Assembly: GCA_022425945.1 (NCBI GenBank)
Contig: JAKMEK010000011.1
Location: 1-36,379, forward strand
Direction of reading: 5' to 3'
DNA: 36,379 bases
DNA from: Flavobacteriaceae bacterium
Lineage (GTDB): Bacteria; Bacteroidota; Bacteroidia; Flavobacteriales; Flavobacteriaceae
Below, in pieces: positions 26,809-35,962 of this stretch. A model generated the notes under the pieces. The model searched no databases and had not been told where the DNA came from. It was given only the letters and a program-made list of their open reading frames with translations. The first letter of the stretch is position 1; each line of letters begins with the position of its first letter. The position numbers were made by a program, and so were the translations under genes.

Positions 26809-29604
26809 GGTTTTCTTAACCGCTACTTCTTGGAAAAACTCAACAATATCCTCATTCTTGATATCGTTGTAATTCTTGATTTGTAATCCACAATCGTAGC
26901 CTTTTGCCACTTCTTTAACATCGTCTTTGAAACGTTTTAAAGAAGACAAAGTACCTGTGTAAACCACTATCCCTTCACGAATAATTCTCACACCACTGTT
27001 GCGGTAAATTTTCCCAGTGAGTACCATACAACCTGCAATGGTACCTACTTTAGAGATTTTGTAGGTTTCGCGAATTTCGGCTGTACCAGAAATTTCTTCT
27101 CTCATTTCTGGAGAAAGCATCCCTTCCATGGCGTCTTTAACTTCATTAATGGCGTCATAGATGATTGAATAAGATCGGATGTCAATTTCTTCTTTCTCAG
27201 CCACCATTCGTGCATTCCCCATTGGGCGAACATTAAATCCAATCACAATGGCATCAGAGGCAGAGGCCAACAATACGTCAGATTCTGTGATTGCTCCAAC
27301 TCCTTTGTGGATAATGTTTACTTGTATTTCCTCGGTAGAAAGTTTTTGTAATGAATCCGTCAAAGCTTCAACAGATCCATCTACATCTCCTTTGAGGATA
27401 ATGTTCAACTCTTGGAAATCGCCAAGGGCGATTCGACGACCGATTTCGTCTAGGGTAATATGGCGTTGAGTACGTACATTTTGCTCACGCAACAACTGAG
27501 TTCGCTTAGCGGCAATTTGCTTGGCTTCACGCTCATCTTCTAATACATTAAAATTATCACCCGCTTGTGGAGCTCCGTCTAATCCCAAAATAGATATTGG
27601 GGTAGATGGAGGCGCTTCAGTAACATCATTTCCGCGTTCATCGAACATGGCTTTGATTTTTCCACTGTGTTTCCCAGCAAGAATATAATCTCCAATTTTG
27701 AGGGTTCCTGTTTGAACCAAGATCGTAGAAACATATCCACGTCCTTTGTCCAAATAGGCTTCAACAATTGTTCCTTTTGATTTTCGGTTGGGGTTGGCTT
27801 TCAATTCAAGTAACTCAGCTTCAAGCAATACTTTTTCAAGCAATTCTTGAACACCTGTCCCCTTGAGTGCAGAAATATCTTGGGATTGAATTTTACCTCC
27901 CCAATCTTCAACCATCAAATTCATGGAAGCAAGACCTTCTTTAATTTTTTCTGGGTTGGCTGTTTGACGATCAACTTTGTTGATCGCAAATATGATTGGC
28001 ACACCCGCTGCTTGGGCATGACTTATAGCTTCTTTGGTCTGTGGCATGATACTGTCATCCGCTGCAATAACAATAATGGCAATATCTGTCACCTGTGCTC
28101 CACGTGCTCTCATGGCAGTAAACGCCTCGTGACCTGGAGTATCTAGGAAGGTGATCTTTTGACCCGTCTTCAGGCTTACAGAATATGCGCCAATGTGCTG
28201 GGTTATCCCTCCTGACTCTCCGGCAATCACGTTTTCCTCACGAATATAATCCAACAAGGAAGTTTTACCATGATCAACATGCCCCATGACCGTTACAATC
28301 GGAGCTCTAGCCTCTAGGCTTTCTTCGCTTTCTACTTCTTCGTCTTCAAAGGTGTCTTCTAAATCACTTTTAACAAACTCTACTTGAAAACCAAACTCAT
28401 CTGCAACAATACTGAGGGTTTCTGCATCAAGTCGCTGATTCATTGTTACCATGATCCCTAAACTCATACAGGCCGAAATAATTTCCGTTCCGCCGATTTC
28501 CATCAAGGTAGCAATTTCGCCTACAGTAATGAATTCGGTTACCTTCAACACCTTGCTTTCTGCTTCTTGTTGCGCTAGTTCTTCTTCCGTTTTTTGACGG
28601 TGCTGAACACGTTTATCTCGACGATATTTAGCCCCTTTAGATTTATTCGATTTCCCTTGAAGCTTTTCTAAAGTTTCACGGATTTGCTTTTGTACTTCTT
28701 CTTCAGTTGGCTCAACTTTGGCAACTTGTTGTGGACGGTTACGCGACTTTGGACCTGAATTACGACCAGCATTACCGGCTCCAGGTTTTGGTTTAGCTCC
28801 GGTGTCTTTGCTTATACGCTTACGACGCTTTTTACGTGCATCTTCAACGCTTTTCTCTTTTTGCTTAAAGGCATTAAGGTCAATGGTTTGACCTGTTTTC
28901 TTGGGCCCTGTCAACTTGGTGTATTTAGTCGTTAACTTTTCACCATCTTCTGGAGTAGCTTCACCAGCTACAGGGGCTGTTGATTTTTCAACAGGCTTGT
29001 CTATTGTTGTTTCAACAGATTTAACTGCTACTTCTACAGGAGGGGTTGCAAGTTCAGCTTTTTCCTCTGCTTTCGGTTGCACAACTTGTGCACTTTTGAC
29101 CTCTACTTCCGCTTCTTTTTTTACCTCAACTTTAGCTTCAACTGCGGAAGCTTTTGGGGCTTCAACGGGTGCTTCTGTAGAAGCAACGGGAGCAGGTTTT
29201 TCTACCACCTTTTCCTCTGGGGCAGCTTTTGCTGCTTCAGGCTTTTTGGGGGCTAAGTCTATTTTACCAACTGCCTTGGGCTTTTTAATTGCAGCACGGG
29301 CCTTAATCACCTCTTGCTGGGCTTTTTCTCGCTCAATTTTTTCTTGCTCTAGCTTTTCTTGTTGTACGCGGAGATTCTCCTTTTCTTTTCGCTTTTCCTC
29401 ACTAATCTCAGCAGAAGCGTCTTTTTTCGATTTATCAGTTTGGAATTCATCCGACAAAATCGTGTACACTTCTTGCGTGATTTTCGTGGTTGGACGGGCT
29501 TCAATTTCATGGCCCATCTGCGATAAATGCTCAACAGCTCTATCTAGCGAGATGTTTAGCTCACGTAAAACTTTGTTTAAGCGCAATGTTGGTTGGTCTG
29601 ACAT
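26803..29604 (-). CDS. infB: Translation initiation factor IF-2
   Basis: IF-2 is the GTPase that brings fMet-tRNA to the 30S subunit. The 933-residue protein has an N-terminal IF2_N helix bundle, a long Lys/Glu/Ala/Pro-rich disordered region (about 70-330), a second IF2_N-like part (about 355-410), and a GTPase domain near residues 433-600. GTPase motifs are [21 protein letters not shown] and SALKG. Domains II, III and IV follow (for example [10 protein letters not shown] and [12 protein letters not shown]). It is the third gene of rimP-nusA-infB, 46 bases after nusA. Its stop codon is antisense to the penultimate codon of the SPOR gene, with no intrinsic terminator seen between them. Confidence 0.98.
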   Translation of the reverse strand: MSDQPTLRLNKVLRELNISLDRAVEHLSQMGHEIEARPTTKITQEVYTILSDEFQTDKSKKDASAEISEEKRKEKENLRVQQEKLEQEKIEREKAQQEVIKARAAIKKPKAVGKIDLAPKKPEAAKAAPEEKVVEKPAPVASTEAPVEAPKASAVEAKVEVKKEAEVEVKSAQVVQPKAEEKAELATPPVEVAVKSVETTIDKPVEKSTAPVAGEATPEDGEKLTTKYTKLTGPKKTGQTIDLNAFKQKEKSVEDARKKRRKRISKDTGAKPKPGAGNAGRNSGPKSRNRPQQVAKVEPTEEEVQKQIRETLEKLQGKSNKSKGAKYRRDKRVQHRQKTEEELAQQEAESKVLKVTEFITVGEIATLMEIGGTEIISACMSLGIMVTMNQRLDAETLSIVADEFGFQVEFVKSDLEDTFEDEEVESEESLEARAPIVTVMGHVDHGKTSLLDYIREENVIAGESGGITQHIGAYSVSLKTGQKITFLDTPGHEAFTAMRARGAQVTDIAIIVIAADDSIMPQTKEAISHAQAAGVPIIFAINKVDRQTANPEKIKEGLASMNLMVEDWGGKIQSQDISALKGTGVQELLEKVLLEAELLELKANPNRKSKGTIVEAYLDKGRGYVSTILVQTGTLKIGDYILAGKHSGKIKAMFDERGNDVTEAPPSTPISILGLDGAPQAGDNFNVLEDEREAKQIAAKRTQLLREQNVRTQRHITLDEIGRRIALGDFQELNIILKGDVDGSVEALTDSLQKLSTEEIQVNIIHKGVGAITESDVLLASASDAIVIGFNVRPMGNARMVAEKEEIDIRSYSIIYDAINEVKDAMEGMLSPEMREEISGTAEIRETYKISKVGTIAGCMVLTGKIYRNSGVRIIREGIVVYTGTLSSLKRFKDDVKEVAKGYDCGLQIKNYNDIKNEDIVEFFQEVAVKKTL

Positions 29605-29650
29605 AGATTTGTTTATGCGGTATCAAAAATAGAAAAAATAAACTCTTTTA

Positions 29651-30883
29651 CTATTCTTCAAACTCTTCTTTCAATATTTTAACGACTTCTTCGATGGTTT
29701 CATCTTCCAAATCGGTGCGTTTGATTAGCTCTTTCAAATCTAATTCTAGCACACTTTTGGCGGTATCTAATCCTACTTTTTTGAATTCTTCAATTACCCA
29801 GCCTTCGATCTCGTCAGAGAATTCAGTCAGCTCGACATCTTCTTCCATTCCTTCGCGGTATACATCAATTTCAAAGCCGGTTAATTGTCCAGCCAATCGA
29901 ATGTTGTTCCCTCCTCGCCCAATGGCTTTTGAAACCTCCTCAGGGTTCAAGAAAACCTGCACACGCTTATTTTCTTCATCAATTTTAAGTGAATTGACTT
30001 TAGCGGGTGACAAGGCACGTGTAATGTATAGTTGTAAGTTAGTGGTGTAATTAATTACGTCAATGTTCTCATTCCCTAACTCACGAACAATACCGTGTAT
30101 ACGAGAACCTTTCATTCCTACACAGGCTCCTACTGGGTCAATTCTATCATCATAAGAATCTACGGCAACTTTAGCCTTGTCTCCAGGGATTCGTACTGCG
30201 TTTTTAATGTTAATCAATCCATCGAAAACCTCTGGAATTTCTTGCTCGAAAAGTTTTTCCAAAAACTTAGGTGACGTTCTTGAGAAAATGATTCTAGGTT
30301 TGTTTCCTCGTAACTCAACAGACTCAATAATTCCGCGAACATTGTCTCCTTTGCGGTAAAAGTCCGCACCAATTTGACGGTCTTTAGGAAGGATCAATTC
30401 ATTCCCGTCATCATCCAATAAAATTACTTCACGGCTTCTGATGTGATGTACTTCAGCGGTATACAATTCACCTTCTAACTCCTTAAATTGTTTAAAGATG
30501 TTTGTTGAATCGTGTTCATGGATTTTGGCCACAAGGTTTTGACGTAAAGACAAAATGGAACGACGCCCAAGATCAATTAATTTGACTTCTTCTGAAACAT
30601 CTTCCCCAACCTCGAAGTCAGGTTCGATTTTATGTGCCTCAGAAAGCTCAATTTCCTGATTGGGATCTTCAACTTCTCCATTGGCTACCACAATTCTGTT
30701 TCGCCAAATTTCTAAATCTCCTTTATCTGGGTTAATGATAATGTCAAAGTTCTCATCCGATCCAAACTTGCGTTTCAGGGTATTTCGAAAAACCTCTTCC
30801 AAGATAACCATTAGGGTTACTCGATCGATTAGCTTCTCGTCCTTAAACTCTGAAAATGAATCAATTAATGCTAAATTCTCCAT
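29651..30883 (-). CDS. nusA: Transcription termination/antitermination factor NusA
   Basis: NusA binds RNA polymerase and modulates pausing, termination and antitermination. The 410 residues comprise the N-terminal polymerase-binding domain (1-125), an S1 domain (about 130-200), and two KH domains with their motifs (VGMKGSRI at about 258, AIGRGGNNIR at about 320). A short acidic C-terminal segment rich in Glu and Asp ends the protein. The E. coli protein has two additional C-terminal acidic repeats; here the tail is shorter, as in other Bacteroidota. It lies between rimP (10 bases upstream) and infB. Confidence 0.98.
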   Translation of the reverse strand: MENLALIDSFSEFKDEKLIDRVTLMVILEEVFRNTLKRKFGSDENFDIIINPDKGDLEIWRNRIVVANGEVEDPNQEIELSEAHKIEPDFEVGEDVSEEVKLIDLGRRSILSLRQNLVAKIHEHDSTNIFKQFKELEGELYTAEVHHIRSREVILLDDDGNELILPKDRQIGADFYRKGDNVRGIIESVELRGNKPRIIFSRTSPKFLEKLFEQEIPEVFDGLINIKNAVRIPGDKAKVAVDSYDDRIDPVGACVGMKGSRIHGIVRELGNENIDVINYTTNLQLYITRALSPAKVNSLKIDEENKRVQVFLNPEEVSKAIGRGGNNIRLAGQLTGFEIDVYREGMEEDVELTEFSDEIEGWVIEEFKKVGLDTAKSVLELDLKELIKRTDLEDETIEEVVKILKEEFEE

Positions 30884-30893
30884 GATTATATAC

Positions 30894-31361
30894 TTAAATA
30901 GATACGATTACTTTGGCGTTTTTAAAACTGCCATATTTAAATTCTCTTGTCTTTGTTACAGTCACTTTTCCTTTTCCAATTGGCTTGGGCTCACGTGCCT
31001 TCCACTCCAATGTAAATGCGTCATCGGAAGCGGTGATTAAGGTGCCTTGCACCAACTTATCTTCACTATCGGTGACTTCAAGTTTCCGTTGTACATTCTT
31101 TTTAAACTGTCTGGGCAAGGTCAGGGGTGAGCCAACACCGCAAGAACTTACTTCTAATGCAAAGTCGTTTTCTTCACGATCGAGGTTGTGTTCAACTTTT
31201 CGGCTGACCTCCATACAGGCCTGAAGAGAAACCCCTTCATCCCCATCCAAAAGAACGCGAATCGTGTTATCGCCACCTATGGTTAGGTCAATTAAAAAGA
31301 GGGTTGGATTTTCATCCAACGCTGCTTTAACCAGTTGTTCTACCTGTTCTTTAAAACTCAT
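30894..31361 (-). CDS. rimP: Ribosome maturation factor RimP
   Basis: RimP assists 30S subunit maturation. The 155-residue protein has the two-domain family layout: an N-terminal alpha/beta domain (LFLIDLTIGGDNTIRVLLDGDEGVS) followed by SRKVEHNLDREENDFALEVSSCGVGSPL, and a C-terminal SH3-like barrel. The DGDEGVS and VSS.GxxxPL patterns are the recognised signatures. It is the first gene of the conserved rimP-nusA-infB operon. The ATG at 31359-31361 is preceded by UUUUUUUUUAA instead of the usual A-rich stretch, because a hairpin with U-tract lies in the leader. Confidence 0.96.
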   Translation of the reverse strand: MSFKEQVEQLVKAALDENPTLFLIDLTIGGDNTIRVLLDGDEGVSLQACMEVSRKVEHNLDREENDFALEVSSCGVGSPLTLPRQFKKNVQRKLEVTDSEDKLVQGTLITASDDAFTLEWKAREPKPIGKGKVTVTKTREFKYGSFKNAKVIVSI

Positions 31362-31363
31362 TT

Positions 31364-31388
31364 AAAAAAAAAGAAGACCTTAAGTCTC
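31364..31388 (-). promoter_or_regulatory. Possible attenuator hairpin in the rimP leader
   Basis: On the minus strand the leader reads GAGAC-TTAAG-GTCTT, a 5-bp stem (one G-U pair) with a 5-base loop, followed by C and nine T residues directly before the rimP ATG. The form is that of a weak intrinsic terminator. It lies downstream of the -7 box at 31415-31422, so it would be transcribed with the operon. The stem is short; regulation is an inference. Confidence 0.35.
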
Positions 31389-31414
31389 CCATACGTTTTG
31401 TTCAGAATGTGCTG

Positions 31415-31422
31415 CAAATATA
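31415..31422 (-). promoter_or_regulatory. Candidate promoter (-7 box) of rimP-nusA-infB
   Basis: TATATTTG followed by CAGC on the minus strand is an exact TAnnTTTG match 54 bases before the rimP ATG. A clear -33 TTTG is not found at the expected distance; that region is A-rich (GAAAAATC). Confidence 0.55.
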
Positions 31423-31587
31423 GGTTATTTAGCTGATTTTTCGGCTGATCGGCATATTTTTTTTGTATTTGGTTTATCCTAATCCCATCAAAAATGAATT
31501 TTTCCCCAGAAGCACTTGTGCTCTCCATTATTAATTTCATTGTATCTTTTGATGCGTTTGCTCACAACTACATTACTGGAAAAATCA
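31423..31587. other. Non-coding part of a 455-bp gap
   Basis: No intact gene lies between the rimP start (31361) and the VWA gene start (31817). This sub-region holds AT-rich sequence and a small inverted repeat AGCAC-tt-GTGCT at 31511-31522. In a frame different from the receptor remnant downstream, a short run NFIVSFDAFAHNYITGKIIV can be read at about 31530-31590; it may be older frameshifted coding sequence of the same dead gene. Nothing else is seen. Confidence 0.4.
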
Positions 31588-31734
31588 TTGTTCCATGTTA
31601 GCCTTGGTTATGACCTCAATGAAAATTTGAAATTAGAACTTACTGGCATCAATGTCTTCAACAATAATTACAGAGCCTTCGCTAGTTTTTCCCAAATTGT
31701 TCAAATTAGCGGACGATTAGTCGTCAACTTCTAA
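31588..31734 (+). pseudogene. Remnant of a TonB-dependent receptor C-terminus
   Basis: The frame ending at the TAA 31732-31734 encodes about 48 residues that look like the last barrel strands of a TonB-dependent receptor: VSLGYDLNENLKLELTGINV, followed by FNNNYR and a terminal strand ending in LVVNF with the aromatic last residue. The pattern of a strand, G-N/I-N-(L/V)FN-N-Y and a final aromatic is characteristic of these proteins. No plug, TonB box, signal or remaining barrel precedes it, so it is a decayed 3' end. It could come from a deletion that removed the rest of the receptor. Confidence 0.55.
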
Positions 31735-31816
31735 GCTAATAATGAGCTAGAATTTGGTGTTTTATATTCTGTTCACCACTGAAGGGATTCTAAAATATTC
31801 CTTACTTTTAAGGGCT

Positions 31817-32944
31817 ATGAAACACCAAATCACTTCCCTTGGAATTCGGTTTACAAAACACCATGCGAAAGAACAAACGCCTTTTGAACGCTTGTTTGAA
31901 ATTTTTAAGGAACTCATTACCCATACCTCTGGAGATTTTGATGAGGCCATAGAATGGTTGCGAGAACTTGATGTGGAATATAAATTGACCGACGAAGACT
32001 ACACCATTGATGATTTCATCGAAGATCTATTGAAAAAATCCTACATCCAACCCAAAGGAAATGGAAGTGGAGGGAAAGGTGATGGAATGGCACTCACGCC
32101 CAAGACTGAAAAGTTGTTGCGCGAACATGCCCTCAAACAAATTTTCGGGAAATTAAAACGCTCGGGAAGCGGCAATCACAAAACCAAAAAAGTTGGCCAA
32201 GGTGAGGATAATACCGGAGAATTTAAAGCCTATCAATTTGGAGATGCTTTGGAAAAAATTGACATGACCCAAAGCATAAAAAATGCACAAGTGCGCTCGG
32301 TGGGACAAGATTTTACTTTACAGCATAACGATTTGGTTGTAGAAGACAGCTATTTTAAAACGCAAATGTGTACAGTGTTAATGATCGATATCAGTCATAG
32401 CATGATCCTCTACGGGGAAGACCGCATTACCCCGGCTAAAAAAGTTGCCATGGCCTTAGCAGAACTCATTACCACCCGCTACCCCAAAGACACCCTTGAT
32501 ATTTTAGTTTTTGGAAATGATGCCTGGCCCATTTCCCTGAAGGAAGTCCCCTATTTAGAAGTAGGACCCTATCACACCAACACGGTTGCCGGCCTGCAGT
32601 TGGCCATGGACATGTTGCGCAGAAAGAAAAACAGCAACAAACAGATTTTTATGATTACCGATGGGAAACCCAGTTGTCTAAAACTTGCTGACGGTAGCTA
32701 CTACAAAAACAGTGTGGGACTAGACGACACCATCGTCGAAAAATGCTATAACATGGCACGTCAAGCTAAAAAGCTACACATTCCTATCACAACTTTTATG
32801 ATTGCCCAAGACCCTTACCTTCAACAGTTCATTCGAACCTTTACCGAAGCAAATCGCGGAAAGGCCTTTTTTACAGGCCTAAAAGGATTGGGAGAAATGA
32901 TCTTTGAAGACTATGAAAAAAACAGAAAAAAACGTTTAGAATAA
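31817..32944 (+). CDS. VWA-domain protein paired with a MoxR-type ATPase
   Basis: A 375-residue protein from the chosen ATG at 31817, which is directly followed by MKHQITSLGIRF. An upstream in-frame ATG at 31754 would add 21 hydrophobic residues that do not look part of the family. The N-terminal half is charged and helical (about 1-180). The C-terminal von Willebrand factor A domain has the MIDAS motif DISHS (Asp191, Ser193, Ser195) and a later ITDGKPSC. No signal peptide or membrane segment is seen, so it is cytoplasmic. It precedes the AAA ATPase gene by 10 bases. VWA-MoxR pairs act as ATP-driven metal-insertion or protein-remodelling chaperones (compare BchD/BchI, CoxE/CoxD, NorD/NorQ). 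The client of this pair is not apparent. Confidence 0.88.
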   Translation: MKHQITSLGIRFTKHHAKEQTPFERLFEIFKELITHTSGDFDEAIEWLRELDVEYKLTDEDYTIDDFIEDLLKKSYIQPKGNGSGGKGDGMALTPKTEKLLREHALKQIFGKLKRSGSGNHKTKKVGQGEDNTGEFKAYQFGDALEKIDMTQSIKNAQVRSVGQDFTLQHNDLVVEDSYFKTQMCTVLMIDISHSMILYGEDRITPAKKVAMALAELITTRYPKDTLDILVFGNDAWPISLKEVPYLEVGPYHTNTVAGLQLAMDMLRRKKNSNKQIFMITDGKPSCLKLADGSYYKNSVGLDDTIVEKCYNMARQAKKLHIPITTFMIAQDPYLQQFIRTFTEANRGKAFFTGLKGLGEMIFEDYEKNRKKRLE

Positions 32945-32954
32945 CGGATAAAAA

Positions 32955-34421
32955 ATGATGAATCACACCTCAATTACCACACTTGGAGAACTCAAAAAGA
33001 CAGGGTATACTCCAGAAAACATACAAGCAGAATTAGCCAAAAACCTTCGCAATCGCTTGCGCAAAGGAGAAACCACTTTTGACGGTTTAATTGGTTATGA
33101 AAACACCGTTATTCCGGACGTGGAACGAGCAATTCTCTCTGGGCACAACATTAACTTATTGGGATTAAGAGGTCAAGCAAAGACCCGATTAGCACGTCAA
33201 ATGACTCAGCTGCTAGACGAATGGATTCCTGTAGTTACAGGTTCCGAAATTAATGATGACCCCCTAGCTCCTATTAGCCGTGAGGCAAAAGAACTCATCG
33301 CAGAAAAAGGAGATAAAACTCCAATTACATGGCTCCACAGAGATGAACGCTTCTTCGAGAAACTCGCAACACCTGACGTTACTGTAGCTGATCTAATTGG
33401 TGACGTAGACCCCATCAAGGCTGCCAACTTAAAGTTGTCGTATGCCGATGAGCGCGTTATTCACTTTGGCATGATTCCTCGGGCACATCGCTGTATTTTT
33501 GTATTGAATGAATTACCCGACTTACAAGCCCGCATTCAAGTAGCATTGTTCTCTATCTTACAGGAAAAAGAGATTCAAATCAGAGGCTTTAAACTGCGCT
33601 TACCCATAGAAACACAAATTATTTTTACGGCTAATCCCGAGGACTATACCAATCGTGGAAGCATAGTAACCCCCTTAAAAGATCGGATTGGTTCGCAAAT
33701 TTTAACCCACTATCCACAAACCCGGGAAATTGCCAAAGCCATTACCGCCCAAGAAGTGGAAATGGATGAGGATATAGCAGCTTCAATACACATCCCAGAA
33801 TTGGTCCGCGATGTATTAGAGCAAATTGGTTTTGAAGCCCGAAAAAGCGATTATGTCGACGCCAAAAGTGGCGTAAGTGCCCGCATGAGTATCACTGCAT
33901 TTGAAAACCTCATCAGTACAGCTGAAAGAAGAATGTTGATCAATGGAGAGAAAAAAACCAGCATTCGTATGGCCGACTTTCTTGGCATTATTCCGGCCAT
34001 CAACGGAAAAGTTGAATTGGTCTATGAAGGCGAACAAGAAGGTGCTGAACAAATTTCATATCACTTGATTTCACAATCCTGTAAAACCTTGTTCCCCTCG
34101 TATTTTCCAGAGATAAAAAAATTAGAAAAACAAGACGAAGTCGGTCCCTACGATAATTTACTGGGTTGGTTCTTTAGTGATAATGAACTCTTTTTAGAAG
34201 ACACCTTGCCCAATGGTTTATATGGTGACACACTCGAAAATATTCCCGACATCAAAAATATTATTGCCAAATATCAGCCGGCGTGTGCTGATAAGGACAA
34301 ACATTTTATGATGGAATTTTTACTTTGGGGACTGGAAGCAAACAAGCGTTTAAACAAGTATAGAACCATCGAAGGCTTTCAGTTTAAAGACGCGCTAGGA
34401 AGCTATATTAGTGGATTATGA
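32955..34421 (+). CDS. MoxR/magnesium-chelatase-like AAA+ ATPase
   Basis: A 488-residue cytoplasmic AAA+ ATPase. The Walker A is GLRGQAKT (residues 70-77), with Ala before Lys as is common in MoxR proteins. Walker B is CIFVLNELPDL (from residue 180; Asn185-Glu186). The sensor 1 region is IIFTANPEDY, and a lid helical region follows (KSGVSARMSITAFENLIS, matching the chelatase-I SARxxI pattern). The C-terminal 140 residues are an extension not typical of small MoxR proteins (about 330). Two ATG codons are adjacent at 32955 and 32958. It follows the VWA gene by 10 bases, so the two probably form one motor. Its stop overlaps a candidate small ORF (ATGA). Confidence 0.9.
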   Translation: MMNHTSITTLGELKKTGYTPENIQAELAKNLRNRLRKGETTFDGLIGYENTVIPDVERAILSGHNINLLGLRGQAKTRLARQMTQLLDEWIPVVTGSEINDDPLAPISREAKELIAEKGDKTPITWLHRDERFFEKLATPDVTVADLIGDVDPIKAANLKLSYADERVIHFGMIPRAHRCIFVLNELPDLQARIQVALFSILQEKEIQIRGFKLRLPIETQIIFTANPEDYTNRGSIVTPLKDRIGSQILTHYPQTREIAKAITAQEVEMDEDIAASIHIPELVRDVLEQIGFEARKSDYVDAKSGVSARMSITAFENLISTAERRMLINGEKKTSIRMADFLGIIPAINGKVELVYEGEQEGAEQISYHLISQSCKTLFPSYFPEIKKLEKQDEVGPYDNLLGWFFSDNELFLEDTLPNGLYGDTLENIPDIKNIIAKYQPACADKDKHFMMEFLLWGLEANKRLNKYRTIEGFQFKDALGSYISGL

Positions 34422-34516
34422 AAAAAGGGAATCGAAAAAAACTATTGATTTATTCTGTAGCTTTTGGGCTAGTTAAAAAAATCTTTTTACTCTGTTTTTT
34501 CATGGATTGCTTCTAA
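34418..34516 (+). CDS. Candidate 32-residue membrane peptide coupled to the MoxR gene
   Basis: An ATG at 34418-34420 overlaps the TGA stop of the AAA ATPase gene (ATGA), opening a 32-codon frame that ends at TAA 34514-34516. The peptide has a basic n-region (MKKGNRKK) followed by hydrophobic residues (LLIYSVAFGLVKKIFLLCFF) and ends MDCF, so it would sit in a membrane or be a signal-like peptide. Translational coupling is possible without its own ribosome site. It has no recognisable family, and such a frame can occur by chance. Confidence 0.35.
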   Translation: MKKGNRKKLLIYSVAFGLVKKIFLLCFFMDCF

Positions 34517-34558
34517 GCGTTTTATCTTTATTATGATTGATTCCCAAATCTGGTCTGC

Positions 34559-35962
34559 ATGAAACAAAAAACAGCTGTCCTAAAAGCACTGCATTTATTC
34601 CGAGAAGCATTTCGAGGGGAGGAATATGACTATACCCAAGGCTCACTAAGCAAAGCCATTTTTTTGTTAGCCATTCCCATGGTTTTTGAGATGCTCATGG
34701 AATCGATCTTTGCCTTGGTTGACATCTATTTTGTCTCCAAAGTGAGCACCAATGCTGTGGCTACCATTGGACTTACTGAGTCTGTTGTTACATTGATTTA
34801 TGCTGTAGCGGTAGGCATAAGCATGGCTGCAACAGCAGTTGTCGCGCGTCGAATTGGTGAAGGTGACGCTAATGGAGCAAAAAAAACCGTAGCCCAAGTC
34901 ATCTATATTGGCATCTTTGTGAGCCTCTTATTTAGTTGGGGAGGAATCTATTTTGCCAAAGACATTTTAGGATTGATGAAGGCTAGTCCTGAAGTGATTG
35001 AAGAAGGTTATCAGTACACACAAATTTTAATTGGAGGAAACATTACCATTGTCCTATTGTTTTTAATCAATGCTGTGTTCCGAGGAGCTGGAAATGCCTC
35101 TTACGCGATGTGGGTTTTGATTTTTTCAAATGGACTAAATATCTTACTGGACCCGCTATTTATTTTTGGCCTTGGTCCTTTTCCTGAAATGGGCGTTAAA
35201 GGAGCTGCAGTAGCAACAACCATCGGTCGTGGAACTGCAGTAGTTTTACAGCTACTGCTACTTTGGTTGGGGAAAAGCAAAATTCAATTAGCACTAAGGC
35301 ATTTAAAACTTCGATGGAGGATTATTACCAACATAATAAGGATATCATTGGGGGGTATTGGGCAATTTCTTATTGGCACCAGTAGTTGGGTGTTTCTCAT
35401 GCGAATCATGTCAGAATTTGGTAGTGAAGTATTGGCAGGCTATACGATCGCCATTAGAATTATGATGTTTAGCTTAATGCCTGCTTGGGGGCTGAGTAAT
35501 GCTGCCGCTACACTGGTTGGTCAAAGCCTAGGAGCCAAGTTCCCCGAACGAGCAAAAAAAGCAGTCTGGCAAACCAGTAAATACAATGCCCTCTTTATGG
35601 GAATCCTATCGTTTATCTTTTGGTTCTGGGCCAAAGAAATCATACGAGTATTTACCCGAATTCCTGCAATCGTGGAAATTGGAACCCTCAGCTTACAAGT
35701 TTTTGCTTCTGGCTATATTTTTTATGCTTTTGGCATGGTCATAATTCAAGCATTTAATGGCGCTGGAGATACACAAACACCCACAAAGATTAATTTCTTT
35801 TGCTTTTGGCTTTTTCAAATTCCATTGGCTTATTTGACTGCCCTTTATTTTGAGTGGGGACCATTAGGTGTTTTGGTTGCAATTGTGGTATCAGAAATTG
35901 CGTTGACACTGATGAGTGCTTATTACTTTTCTTTGGGAAAGTGGAAAAAAAGTAAAGTTTAA
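34559..35962 (+). CDS. MATE-family multidrug/toxin exporter
   Basis: A 467-residue inner-membrane protein with 12 predicted helices in two homologous halves. Family patterns: PMVFEMLMESIFALVDIYFV near the N-terminus (residues 40-59), AVATIGLTESV, RGAGNASYAMWV, and in the second half GFAIAIR-like AGYTIAIRIMMFSLMPAWGL and NGAGDTQTPTKIN. MATE transporters use a sodium or proton gradient to expel cationic compounds. The substrate cannot be inferred. About 140 bases separate it from the upstream ATPase gene, and its stop overlaps the convergent Rrf2 gene stop by 4 bp. Confidence 0.93.
   Translation: MKQKTAVLKALHLFREAFRGEEYDYTQGSLSKAIFLLAIPMVFEMLMESIFALVDIYFVSKVSTNAVATIGLTESVVTLIYAVAVGISMAATAVVARRIGEGDANGAKKTVAQVIYIGIFVSLLFSWGGIYFAKDILGLMKASPEVIEEGYQYTQILIGGNITIVLLFLINAVFRGAGNASYAMWVLIFSNGLNILLDPLFIFGLGPFPEMGVKGAAVATTIGRGTAVVLQLLLLWLGKSKIQLALRHLKLRWRIITNIIRISLGGIGQFLIGTSSWVFLMRIMSEFGSEVLAGYTIAIRIMMFSLMPAWGLSNAAATLVGQSLGAKFPERAKKAVWQTSKYNALFMGILSFIFWFWAKEIIRVFTRIPAIVEIGTLSLQVFASGYIFYAFGMVIIQAFNGAGDTQTPTKINFFCFWLFQIPLAYLTALYFEWGPLGVLVAIVVSEIALTLMSAYYFSLGKWKKSKV

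Noticed and set aside
28901-29632. A 243-codon open frame on the plus strand opposite infB
   Set aside because: It is the Ser/Thr/Ala-rich antisense of the low-complexity Lys/Glu/Ala region of IF-2, with no family pattern and no promoter.
31511-31522. Inverted repeat AGCAC-tt-GTGCT as an operator
   Set aside because: Five-base arms with a 2-base centre are too short to stand out by chance in this AT-rich gap, and no regulator gene is adjacent.
31358-31540. A 60-codon minus-strand frame upstream of rimP
   Set aside because: It overlaps the promoter box and leader hairpin of rimP and shows no protein family features.
34455-34480. A/T-only inverted repeat (TAAAAA/TTTTTA) after the MoxR gene as terminator
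   Set aside because: The stem has no G-C pairs and lies within the candidate small ORF; it is not a convincing terminator.
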